DNA from: Ectocarpus siliculosus
Lineage: Eukaryota > Sar > Phaeophyceae > Ectocarpales > Ectocarpaceae
Length of the DNA stretch: 64,000 bases
Reading direction: 5' to 3'
Assembly: GCA_000310025.1 (NCBI GenBank)
Contig: FN649729.1
Coordinates: forward strand, 1,311,547-1,375,546
Part shown: positions 36,001 through 46,969 of the stretch, piece after piece
How positions within the stretch are numbered: position 1 is the first letter of the stretch
How the letters are laid out: each line of letters begins with the position of its first letter
The notes under the pieces: model-generated
What the model saw: the letters and a program-made list of their open reading frames with translations, nothing else
Database searches by the model: none
Told to the model about the DNA's origin: nothing
Translations under genes and position numbers: made by a program

Positions 36001-39000
36001 GATTTGTTACTAAATCGTCCACACGCCCAGTCAGGGCGCATCTGCTACACCAGTAATTGGCTAAAATTCGCATGATAGACACTACCGGTAGTTAAGAACT
36101 CATGTAGCGGGCTAGGCGATGCATGCTCTTCTGCTTCGGCAAATGCGTATGTGCAACTCTCGCGCGTGAGCATCTCGCTGCTTTCCTGATTGGAGATAAC
36201 CGCTGATTGTGCAAATAAGTACAACTTCGAAATATTGAAATAGAAGGTGTCTGCCGCACCTGCATCTCGCGATACGGCATACATACAGAAATAGAGGAAG
36301 AAAATAAAATATGAAAAAAAGGAAAAAAATGAAGGGAAAAAAAGCGAAAAGACTAAGATACGTCAGCGGCAGGATTTGAACCTGCGCGTGAAATCACAAT
36401 GGGTTTCGAATCCATCCCCTTAACCACTCGGGCACGCTGACTTGTTGGACGTGCCTAAAATCCTACCTTTTTGAATCAGGGTATGCATAGTTTCAGTCAG
36501 TCACACGAGTGGATTGGCAAGTCCCACAAGGGCGGTGGTGTTGTTTGGGGAAGTATAGTATTGTAATGGGGAATAAAATACTTTCTCGATTTTTTTTTTA
36601 ACGGGTCCTCGAAAAAGTCAAACGTTCGGATTTCCCGACTTGTGCTTTCGAACACTTGCTTTAAAACCGCCATTGTGGTGCTTTCCCTCCCAAAAAACAA
36701 CTCGAATGGAGCAAAATCATGCTGTTTTACGGCTGCGCTGCGGAAGGGGGGAGGGCGACGCCGACGACGAATTCTTAACGACTTCACCTCACGACCCATT
36801 CTGCAGGGAGCATCTTCCACTTTAATTCCTTCACTTCCCCCAACCACTTCGTCCACGCAAATAGAACTTGGTGCACAAGCTGGGCGCCGTCATGCATTAG
36901 GGGTGCCGGTATTTCGTATGACGGAAGATACCACCCCCTCTCGAAAATCTAAATTTCCACCCGACAGCGACACGGAGTGGGGTGCCAGAATCCCCTAAAT
37001 AGAGAAAAATGTTCCAACTGAAAGGCTTGTTCACTGGTATGCAACATGTCATTTCATACCACTGGTATGGGCTATAGGTGGATCTTTCGATCAGGGCAGG
37101 ATTGGGGAGAACAACTCGTTTCGCCATAATTAATTGTGGATCTCTATTGTTGTGTCATTTGTGTTCGAAGTTCGAAGTGCGGTGACAATTTGCGTATCAT
37201 ACCGGCTTGGAGGTTTAAATAGATCATGGAAGGGCCCACGACAACCCAACCCAGCCGCGTTCCGCCTTTTACTGATACAAAACGCTTTTTATACACCAGA
37301 ATAACTAAATATCAAGCGTGAGCGTGCCCAGAGCGTCTATATACTGCTGTGAATCGATAGCTTCTAAAAAACACACATTTTGAATCCCTACACACGACGA
37401 TATTTTCCCGCAAAACAATGTGAGGTAGGTTGTGGTGTGAGTACCACGTTACTATAATAATTCATGGTCCACGTTAGTTATTCACGGTGCCCCTGTCAGG
37501 TGTCAGGGGGACCCCGTGGACTACATTCAACAGGACCCCGTAAGTTGTTACTCCTTCCGTACGTTCCTCGCCGTCTCTCAAGTCAGCGCGCGTGATCAGA
37601 CGGGGCGTCAGGGTATGTACTGCTGTTTAGGGTCAATACCATTACTCTTCTACCGTAGTAAAGATCGTGTCGTTTCGGGGTATTGTCGGGGTATGTTCCC
37701 TACCACAGCCTTTCTCACCGTGCGTTCGTGTTCTTACACCCGCGTGGGATTCCCCTCCCCAACGTGCAGTTTACATGCGGTTTGTTTCGGTTTGTTTCAA
37801 GGGTCAACTCTCACAACTTGCCCGAGAAAAGTGTGGATAAGGGTTTGAAGACTCAAACTGGTCAGGCTACCATGGCCAGCAATGTTCTTGTTCCTTCTGA
37901 CTATTCATATTAGTAGTAGGCTTTGGTAGGCTCGACGAAATAATACTCCGAAAACAACTTGTGGGACGCAAACGCAATGCGCATGGGTACACATGGGCAT
38001 GTGTGTGGGTGCATTGTTGTGTTTCCATTTCCAAATTGTACCTTTTCTAGTTGCCAGTTTTGGACGCCATGTGTAAACGACAAAAATACAAAATATCAAC
38101 AATATCCTGGAGAAAACCCTCTTCCAAGCTGTGGCCAGTTTCGACGCTGTGGCTCTGGTTGCTGTGGTCGACTGCGGGTAGCCGAGAGCGTGTGCTCGTG
38201 GAGAATCAACCACGACCTGTCGTGGAATCAACATCGTAAATCAAGATACCGGCGGCATCTCGCGCAAGGCTCAGAGTGGTGGCCGGCTGGTTCTGTGTTC
38301 AAACATTTTATCCAGCACGCCTACAAACGAAAAACGTTCAGCTGCCCCAAAAGAAAAATTTGGCAGCGCACCCACCTGTAGTAGTCGGGAACGATTTCTT
38401 GAAACAATTTTTTATCCTAACGTAACTGTTTTTTTGTAGAAAGTATACGTAACTGTTTGTGTTTCCACACATGCTTTCGCGCACAAGACATAAAATAATG
38501 CCAGAATAAACAGTTCCACCGCGGTCTGCGTCAAGACCGGGAAAGCGCTCCGAGTAGACCGCCTAAACGCGTATCCACTCTCAAAGCACCCAAAAAAAAA
38601 AAACTTTTTTATACATCTGGGCTACGTACGTCGTCACCCGCGCAGAAGAAAAAATATGCCCAAAATCGAACACGCGGGGATTGGCCTGCCACACTGCTGT
38701 TCTGCACACCGGTCAGAACACTTCGTACAAGCGCGAAGGCAACCACCACAACACCCTATCAGCAACCACCACAACAAAAGAAAACAGAAGAAAACAGGCA
38801 AGTCGGAGCAACGCACCTTCTGCGCCCACTCAGCCCCGCAGCCCTCGTTCAGCTGCCCCTCGCCCACGCGGTTCCGCACCTCCACCTCCAGCCGTCCCCC
38901 CGGCATCTCTTCCGCCAATACCTAATACGCAAAAAAATAAAAAATAGTTAAAAAAAAAAGTTACCCGACACCAAACATGCAAGAAACACACGCGCGCGCA

Positions 39001-42000
39001 CAAAGGCCATGGGTCCGAGGGCGCAGTACGAGAAGAGAACTCCAAGAGTGGTGTGCCCCTAGAGAATGGGAAGGACTGCGACACAAAGGCCTTGGGGGGC
39101 GGGGGGGCGACGCAGACCATAAATCAAATGAGGGGGGGGGGGGGTGCCGGAAACGACGGGAGGACCAACCCCTGGAAAAACGCCGCGCAAAACTCCCTCG
39201 AGAGCACACAATCCCTGTGGGTGACTCTATAAACAAGAGAGACGGACACGTATGGCGGGAGACGGGACGCCTTCGGACGGATCGAACAGCAGAAAGTTAC
39301 ACACCTTTGCCAGGGCTTCCAGCTTGGGCGCCCCCACCCCGTGGGCGGCGTCGACGAACACGCCTCCCGGGTTCGGCTGCCTCGCTGCCGCCCGCTGAAA
39401 CCACGAGCCGCCGCGCTTCTTAGGGTCCTCCGCTGCGGTGGAAACAAAAAAAGAGGGGGGAGAGAAAGTATAATAATGGAAACAAGTGCGTGAGTGTGTT
39501 TACTGGTAGAATTGATCTCGCTAACCGGCTGATCAATGAAAAGCTGCCAGTCTAAGTGTGTGTTAGAAGGGGGAGGGGAGACAAGAGGTGACAAGAAACA
39601 ATATCCTTTGCGAAACGGTCCAACCACGGCGCTATTGTCGTGTAGGGTCCTTCGCAAGCTGAGGTGGAGCGCGCGTCAGAGGTGTGGTCTGAAGAGAGTG
39701 TACGAAGAAGGCACGCACACCAACAGAAAAACAAAGACTAGAATACACTTGAGGCAAAGCAAACCCTCCGACTCGCGGAAGAAAAAAGAAGCCAAGTATG
39801 CATACACGCGGTAAGGACTAAAAATATGCATCTCGATACAAGAAACATATGTAGCCCAATACCCGGAACGTTTGCCCCAAACCTCTCACTGGTAAGACCT
39901 CTTCAAAATATGCCTCCTGATACTTTACTTCACCGACAGCGGGCAGGCTTTCTTGTGATGATATAGGTGAAAATGCTGAAAGAGAAAGAAAAAATCGAAA
40001 AAAACAACTGGCGAGCTCACCGCTGGCTAGGAGGTCCGCGAAGCTCGAGGCTAGCATCTTGTAGTACCCCTCCTCTCCGCGCCACTCCTCCTTCCCCCAG
40101 AACGGTCCCGAGCCGGCCTCCCCGTTCGCCATCCTACCGTAGCAGTACCGAATGCACACCGCAAAAGAAGACGTTTCCGGAAGGCACTCGGGGTGATGAT
40201 GCTCAGCTGTTCAACCATCGTTGACGACCCACTATCGGAAGATATAAACCTTGGAGAGCGAGGCTAAGAAAAGGGAACTTGTTTTCTTGCAACACATGGC
40301 ACGAGACAAAAGCTTGCAGTGATGCTTGTCCCGTACCACAGCAGAGACCCCTGTGCAGTGCCGGTATGTGGCCACAAAATTCAGCGTGTGCCCGCCGAAA
40401 ACACTGGTATTGTACCGGCCACCGGCTCTATGCAACCGGTACTAAACAGGGACCTCTACTATGTAATACAAGAGAGGGGGAGGGGGGGGTACGAATGAAC
40501 CATAATTTGCGCGGTGAACTCGTGTACGCGCAGCGGCAGAAACGGGCCCAGATTCCGGGCGGAGTAACAGCACGGCAATTCAAGCAGCAGCAGCAGCAGC
40601 GGCGGCAGCAGCAGCAGCAGCAGCTCGGCAACAGCCTCGTGAGTGACAAGTCGAGCACCTGACGCAGTGGTGCAACATTGGCGTCGTCATGACGCCTTGG
40701 TCAAGCCCCTCCCCACCGACCAGAGATATGCCTAGGAGAGCGAGGGCGGCAAGCTTGGGGCTGTGGGGCCTGGTGTCCTGACATTTCGGGGTTGGGGTTG
40801 AGAGAGAGGGCAGAGCGTCCGTGTGGCGGGCGCACACACAAGGTTGCGCGGCAACGGTCCATATCGGTTTCACGGCGAGTGTTTCGCGTTCCGCATCATC
40901 CCACAACAACACCACCGTAAAAAAAACAACGAGATTCTCGTGCAGGATTACATAAGCACGCGCGCCTAAGGCAAGCTGCAGTACCAATGCTTGTATCATC
41001 ATCTGGTGTTGTCGTCCTGTCGTTGAGGATCGTTTTCCCCGAGACTCTTCCCCGTCGTTCGTGGTTACCATTAAAGCGCACCGGTGGTATAGAGACTGGC
41101 CAGCAAGCAGCTACGACAGCTGCTGCCCTGACTGCTGCTGTCCCACAAGACATTGCACCACCAGTACTACCAGGGGGTGCATACGGCGTGCCCGAAACAC
41201 GAACCCTCATGCAACACCGCTCACGCACATCCTAATCTCCATCTTCCATAAGACGCACAGGTACAGATCCGAATTTCTCACGACGATGAAGCCCTGCGGC
41301 CGTGCTGCAAGGACCTCCTACGCAAAGAATGCGAGAACATTACAAAAAAAGGCCAGGCAGGGGGCACACGCAGATCCTAACCCTAACCTAGCCGATCCTA
41401 CACTTTATCCAGTACGTTTGCATACTTGAAAAACCTGCGTAGCTACTGTGCTGCAAGCACCTACTCTCACCTTGGCAACATAGACAATCGGGGTGAACTC
41501 CTCGTCCTCCTCCCCGCCGCCCCCCCCCTCCCCGGCCTTGCCGGCAGCACCCTTACCGTCCTTGGGCTTGGAGAGGGAGATGCCCTCCTTGGTGTAGATC
41601 TGGGCGAGAGCCTCCGACACCTTTCCGTTGGGCGTGTTGGCCAGCATCTTCTCGGTGCGGTTTTTAGTTTAAATTGGTAATTTTCAGAAAGGTGACGCGG
41701 GCAACCGGCGGGGGAGAAGGGGGGGTGAACAAACCCGCTCCAGGCCGGGGAACGAGTGTGGATGACGGGTAGACGAGGGGGGAAATTGCAGGTAACAAGG
41801 CGGAAGAAGAGACTGAAAGCGCGTAAAATATCAAATTGTGTTTGTTTCGTTCCTTCTAGGTCATGGCCAGAATTTCAGACCGACTATACCTGCATCGCTC
41901 GGGAACACTCGTTAGGAGTACGACACAGAACAGACACGAAAACAGCACATTAAAAAAAAAAAACACACACACACACACAAGTCCATGACAGGAAGCAACA

Positions 42001-43522
42001 GAGTTAACAGTCCCTGGGAAGAAAACAACAGAGAAAAACAGCACTCGTTTGCGTGGAGAGAGCGCAAGCACCTCCGCGTATCCCTCCCAGTCCTGCGACA
42101 GCATGCCGCCGTTCGGGTCTACCATCTTGATGCCGTTGTCGGGCTCCGCATTGTGCGACGCCGTGACCATCAGGCCTACGGCTAGGCCGGTTTTGCTGTT
42201 GCGGATATCGGGGGTGGGGGTGGGAGGCACACGGATCGATGTTTCATAGGGCAGCTGGGGGGGTTGATGGATGAGACCGCCGGATAATCGGGATCAAGCG
42301 GAAACTGACATTGGGAGGTATGAGGCAATGAATTCACGTCTTCTTTTGATGTGGTCGATGACAATGAAACTGAGAAAAATATTTCACTGCCCGTTGAACA
42401 AAACGTGGGGAGGATCGGGCGCTCATGAAGTGTTCACATCGCAGACCGCAGAAGTAAACGCTGGTGCTCCTAAAAAACCACAATATATCTACCCCGCCGG
42501 CCTGCATCTGCCTGATTCTGATCCTTAATGCCTGCTTGCCACCCTACTCCACACCTCCTGCAAGCCCGACGCTTAGCGACCGAACAACGGTACCCTCTAA
42601 ATCTGGTATGGTCTTGAAAAATTTCGACAGACAAACGGTATAGCGACGCCCCGACCGGCTTTACGGGAGACAGGGGCACGCACCGGCTCCTTAAAACCGC
42701 CAGCATGCCCATGCGCAGGAACGTCGAGTCCAATAGCTCGGCGCGATCCCGGAAACCTGAGGCAGCAGCAGCAACGCCCGTCATGGCGGGTGCAAGCGGT
42801 GTCGGTATCTAGTGATCACTTCAGTCGGCATCGTGCTTTCGGAACGTGCAAAGGCGTTTCCTGCTTTGCGTAGACTGTAGATTTGCTCTTGGTGCCCGTT
42901 GAAACGCTACTACTGTGTAGTCGGTGTCACGGAAGAGCACGCTCACGTTCTCACTTAATATGTCTACGCAGTGAGAAAGGACCACGGGAGACTGCTGTTG
43001 TGGTAGACATCATGCTTAGCACCGTAGCACCGGCAGCATCATTTTTGTAGCGCAAGACGCCAAGTAACGTACATACAACGATGGGCACAAATACACATGC
43101 TTTGTTTATCTTCCAGAAACGTTTGTATGATGCGGTGCCTCGAAGTGGGGGGATACTCGAAACAGGTATGCATACGTACGCAGGTAAGACATTTTCAGGT
43201 TTGCAAAAAATGGTCAAATTGCCTCTTTGGTTGGTTGAGATTCGCCGGGATCTTCGAGTCAGAAAAACACGTCAGCTTGTGGGGTTGTTCCTGCTGATTG
43301 CTTTATTTCATCTTGCATCACATCACCCCTTGATGACGCTGTGCTCTCATGAGCAAGCCCACTCCGGAGGGATCCCTTGTACCATCTGGTAAAACAAGTT
43401 TTGTGCCTCGGGGCACAGCACAACCACTCACCCGCTGTTCCATACTTGAGCACCTTGTCCGGTTTGGCGACCTTGCATTCCTCCGTGAGAAGGTTCGGGT
43501 ACTTCTTCTCCACGAGGTTCCC
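31217..43522 (-). CDS. PGM3: Phosphoacetylglucosamine mutase (5' end not fully resolved)
   Basis: Converts GlcNAc-6-phosphate to GlcNAc-1-phosphate for UDP-GlcNAc (chitin, N-glycan and GPI precursors), cytosolic. Exons: 43522-43432, 42756-42684, 42195-42072, 41650-41471, 40777-40659, 40133-40021, 39432-39305, 38921-38817, 35268-35162, 34559-34469, 33876-33824, 33261-33096, 32640-32497, 32179-32019, 31367-31217; about 601 residues, phases consistent. All four family signatures are intact: [15 protein letters not shown] then the phosphoserine loop [12 protein letters not shown], the metal site SFDGDADR, the sugar-binding FEANGHGT, and the phosphate-binding [16 protein letters not shown], ending [22 protein letters not shown] and TTPMLHH also match. 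It is longer than animal PGM3 (about 540), mainly through a Lys/Gly/Glu insertion in exon 41650-41471. No ATG is in frame in the first exon given, so a short upstream exon probably exists (acceptor CAG|GGG at 43522). The intron 35269-38816 carries a tRNA gene. Confidence 0.95.
32938..33084. repeat. CAA/CGA trinucleotide array in mutase intron
   Basis: Runs of CAA, AAGC, ACAACA and CGA triplets lie directly beside the donor of exon 33261-33096 (intron 32641-33095). On the transcribed strand this is a long TTG/TCG tract. In translation it gives Asn/Asp/Gln/Ser homopolymers that are not coding. Confidence 0.85.
34925..35062. repeat. 96-bp spaced direct repeat in mutase intron
   Basis: The 20-base string GATGCACAACCCGGTTCACG occurs at 34943 and again at 35039. 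Both are preceded by GGAAACCC and an AATATG-like block. Two diverged copies of a roughly 96-base unit fit best. They lie in the intron 34560-35161. Confidence 0.7.
36361..36441 (-). tRNA. tRNA-Ser(CGA), nested in a mutase intron
   Basis: Class II tRNA, 81 bases, no intron. The acceptor stem GTCAGCG pairs perfectly with CGCTGAC, discriminator G. The D arm contains CCCGAGTGGTTAAGGGG, the usual serine pattern. The anticodon loop TTCGAAA gives CGA, reading UCG Ser codons. The long variable arm GTGA-TT-TCAC pairs, and the T arm GCAGG-TTCAAAT-CCTGC is intact. One flaw: the base pair closing the anticodon loop is A-C. A and B box promoters are in place (TGCCCGAGTGG, GGTTCAAATCC). A T run for Pol III termination follows within about 15 bases (rev. 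strand, near 36346-36350). It lies in the 3548-bp intron 35269-38816 of the mutase gene, same strand. Confidence 0.93.
37467..37521. repeat. 55-bp imperfect hairpin in mutase intron
   Basis: GTCCACG at the left end pairs with CGTGGAC at the right. Inside, CCCCTG pairs with CAGGGG around the loop TCAGGTGT. The middle of the stem is interrupted. It could be a remnant of a small palindromic element. No function is assigned. Confidence 0.5.
40584..40624. repeat. (CAG)n repeat in mutase intron
   Basis: About thirteen CAG units, with one CGG interruption, lie 35 bases beyond the donor of exon 40777-40659. On the minus-strand transcript this is a CUG repeat. Confidence 0.85.
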
Positions 43523-43902
43523 CTGCACCTGCCCCACTGATTTAACATTAATAAAAAAATGTAACGGCCGGGAGGGTTTAGTGATAGGGGAAGAGCGAAA
43601 GAGGAGGCAGAGTTGCCTCTTGGATAACGGCAAGTCGCGCGACAGAGCGGGTGTAGACTATGTTGCCAACGCTGGGGCTAACAGCGTGCTGTGGCCGCCT
43701 GCAGATATGTATACCATCCGATCTGCGATTGCGCGCGTAGGCTACTGCCACGTATCGGACGGCCCATGTATGGTAGTTCGGTGAAGAGTATTTGCAGAAG
43801 TAGACACGTGTGTTGAGGGACTAATGCCCGACCCCGTCTGATGCTGGCTGCATTTCCATACTTTATCTAATATACCAAAAGAAACAGCCTTTCCGCCGTG
43901 CG

Positions 43903-44365
43903 TAACTGCACCTGAGTACTGATATCACTAGCGGACGTCATGAAGAGGCGTCGTGTATACTGGCACGTTCAGGTTTGCTGCTGAAGGTGAAATATCGAAG
44001 GTCGTAGTGGCGACCTTCAATCTCCGCAAATTAGACCAAACTAGACCGACACCTAGTGTTTTGTACTGGTTGTGCTTTCCGCAATAAACGGTAGACCCCT
44101 GGACGGCGGGTCGTCAGCAATAGCTAGTGGCAACAGCTGCTGCTGTAAGCCCGCAGTTCAGGAGATCGGGGTTAGTGATGGCGAGCACAAGCAGTACAAA
44201 ACACTGGGTGTCGGTCTAATTCGCGCAGATTCTGCGGAGATTGGAGGCCGCTACTACAGTCTACAGTCCTTCGATATTTCAGTCCAGCAGCAATCCTGAA
44301 CGTGCCAGGGCACACGACGCCTCTTTATGGTGTCCTCTAGTGAAACCAGTACTCAGGTGCAGTTA
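43903..44365. mobile_element. Non-autonomous foldback MITE with TA target sites
   Basis: Almost the whole element is inverted repeat. The left arm (43905 to about 44075) matches the reverse complement of the right arm (about 44190 to 44363) at roughly 80-85% by eye, with about 115 unpaired bases in the middle. Outer ends are ACTGCACCTGAGTACTG on the left and its exact reverse complement on the right, each bordered by TA. Shared inner blocks include GAGGCGTCGTGT, CTGGCACGTTCAGG, GAAATATCGAAGG and CCAGTGTTTTGTACTG-like sequence. There is no coding capacity. TA duplication with long terminal repeats points to a Tc1/mariner-like transposase for mobilisation (inference). Confidence 0.85.
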
Positions 44366-44967
44366 GAATACTTAACCAACCTTATTTGAGCGCCTGCCGT
44401 TTCGGCCCTTTAGCTATTGACTTGAATTTTGACTGGTGTGATTTTTATCTTGATTTCAAAGGAGGCCTGTGGAGGTAGACTCATGGTATGTACTCGAGTA
44501 TGTTTTGAGCAGCCTCTACTGCCGCCCTGGGCGAGAACCAACGAGTTTTTGTTTCCGGATGCCTTCCGGCAGGTCTTTTGTGCCTCGTGTGCATTTTCTG
44601 GTGCTCTTGCGGTTTGTTCCACAATCAGTCAACTTCCAACATTAGGTTGGCATCAGGCGATCCCTATAGAAACCGTCTAGTGTAGCTGTGGTGTTATGAT
44701 GGTTAACAACGTCTTTTGTTTTTTGAAAACGTAGTTTTGCGATTGCGGAGGCATGCATGTGCTACCTGATAAAAAGTATGCCGTTTTTTCGTTAGAAGCG
44801 TCGAGTGCCGACGTGCCGACAAGTACAGACAGCGGGGCGATCCCTATGCAAAGCTGTTCCGATAAAACAAAAGATGTCCCGTTTGATTGGATGGGCGGAA
44901 GGGAGCCAGGCAACGGGAGAGCAAAGCATCATTGCTCTTGAAATCTGTCTTTTTCCTACTCTTGCCC

Positions 44968-44970
<3 letters not shown>

Positions 44971-45003
<33 letters not shown>

Positions 45004-45066
45004 CTTCCGCTTGGTCTCTACAGACGTCGGTCGAAGGGGGTGCAGCAGCAGCAGCAGCAGCAGCAG
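44971..45066. repeat. Facing (CTG)10 and (CAG)8 repeats
   Basis: (CTG)10 at 44971-45000 and (CAG)8 at 45043-45066, separated by 42 bases, are complementary, so a 24-bp stem can form. Translations give poly-Leu or poly-Ala on one side and poly-Gln or poly-Ala on the other in several frames, none supportable as a gene. Confidence 0.85.
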
Positions 45067-46969
45067 CCCCATGAGCAAGATGACGGCGCAACAAGATGGG
45101 GGACACTTGCGACAAGAACAAAGAGAGAACAAACCAGCCCGAACAAACGACCAAACTGCTCGCAACTTCCATACGTCTCTCTAAACGAAGGAATGCCTAC
45201 TCCCAAGAGGGGGGCAGGATCAACGCGGCAGTGCTTGCTAGATGATGGGCCAGGGAAACCATCATGGTAACGTTAGATTGGATGTGTCAGCACCACGCAA
45301 AGGTGCTCATCGATCTATCTTTCCAGCGGCGGTGGCAGCAGCAGTGTACGAGCGATGTACGCAAAACCGGCCGCGCACAAAGAGTGCACAATTTGCACTC
45401 CGACACAAATCCGATACCTGCAGCAACAGCACAAGGGCTTGCAGCAGGGGCACTCGAGGCAGCAAGGACAGCCAACCATGGGCTTTCTCCTTCTCTCTCT
45501 TCATTCCGACGTCGCTGTCTCTCGTCCTCTTCAAAATTCCAATAAATACCCCATGTTGCGCAACTTGCGGACAGTCCAATGCACGAAAAAGTCGGTGCTC
45601 GTCTCAAACCTTCAGCCCGGACTGAGACCGTCTTCACGCTTTAACTCACTTTTCTTTCTCTTTCGAGTCTGCTGGTTGTCCTTGGAGGTAGGTTGTGATT
45701 GCGGCGGAGGCGTGGCGAAAGTTGTTGATGGGTGTGCTAGTGCCAAAGCAGCAGGCCAGCTGGACTCTTTGAAGCGGCACAACCTTAGATTATTACGCCG
45801 GAGTCCCGTCCCGAGGGGGTAAAAGTTCTGGTTCTCCCGGGCGGTTCTTCCGAGGGGACACATTAACCGTAGACGTCAGACTAGCGTCAGACTGACAACC
45901 AGACCACGGGGTCGAATCCTAATGATCATTGCCCTGTGTGGGGCGACATGCGAGAGGCGCATATTCGGAATCCTGTCGGAAAGGCAAACTGAACGACGGA
46001 GTGCTCCCATCCCTACCGCTGTCTGTGTGTTCATCACAAGATCACAAGCTCATCAGGGGTTTGAGGTCAGCCAGGCCGCATAATTGCCCGCCGCGCTTTC
46101 TCTCAAGAAACTGCAGACACGGGCTGCGTACTCCGTAGACAAGTACCCAGTGGACCTTTTGGTACCCTGTACTACTGTAGATGTAGAATGTTTCTGTTTC
46201 GTCCTCATATCTAGACAACACAGCACAGCATTACAGAGTACGATGCGTTGACCTCTAGACTAGACCATAGTATCCAGTACCTCCTCTTTCGAACCCTTTC
46301 GAGGCAAGCCCCCCCGGCTAACCGGCAATCAGACTCACGCAACAGCACGGCAAATGCACCACCGCACATACACTATTCATGCACTCTTAGACTCACATGA
46401 AGCTTGCCGGAAGAACAACCGCTTTGAGCCACGTATACAACAAAAAATGCAGCACACCCACACCAGACACTCTTCTTGCTCAAAGATGCAAACGAGATGA
46501 GAGTCGGACACATCGCCTACAAAAAACATGGATTAACGCATGCATCACCAAACAAGAACTGCATCGCACAAGCCATGTACCAGTACACAGCCGCGACAAG
46601 CCACGTACTGTAAGCTAGACGAAGTCTAGCAGAGAGAAGAAGATACATAAGACTGCAGTAGATTACCAACCAAGACAAGCACCCCCTTTAGAAAATACCA
46701 TCACCCGCACACAGCTTCAGCTACACTCTGGTATACCGAATTTCGGTAAGTCATTAATTTAACCGAAGCTCCTCTGTCCAACGCCCATACCAACGGCTGG
46801 AAGAGACTTGCTTCTCGCCACGTACCCCGCCACAACAACTGCACTCTCAGGTATACGTGTCATCAATCCCCTGAACGAACTTGCACATTACCGCCACCCA
46901 CGTCACCACAGAACCATGGCAGTCTGAGGCGTTTCCCTCCTGAGACAATGTCCTCCTGCTCAACGTACA

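Larger units (their letters stand above)
43523..46969. other. Intergenic: mutase 5' side and dynein 3' side
   Basis: About 3.4 kb without a gene I can support. An unseen first exon of the mutase gene may lie here, since its first modelled exon has no in-frame ATG. The stretch contains a foldback MITE (43903-44365) and facing CTG and CAG repeats (44971-45066). The 46.3-46.9 kb part is A/C-rich and unremarkable. Confidence 0.55.

Noticed and set aside
41376-41390. CCTAACCCTAACCTA, telomere-like
   Set aside because: Only two units, inside a mutase intron; too short to call an interstitial telomere.
44792-45270. Poly-Ala, poly-Leu and poly-Gln frames
   Set aside because: Products of the CTG and CAG repeats, with no conserved sequence around them.
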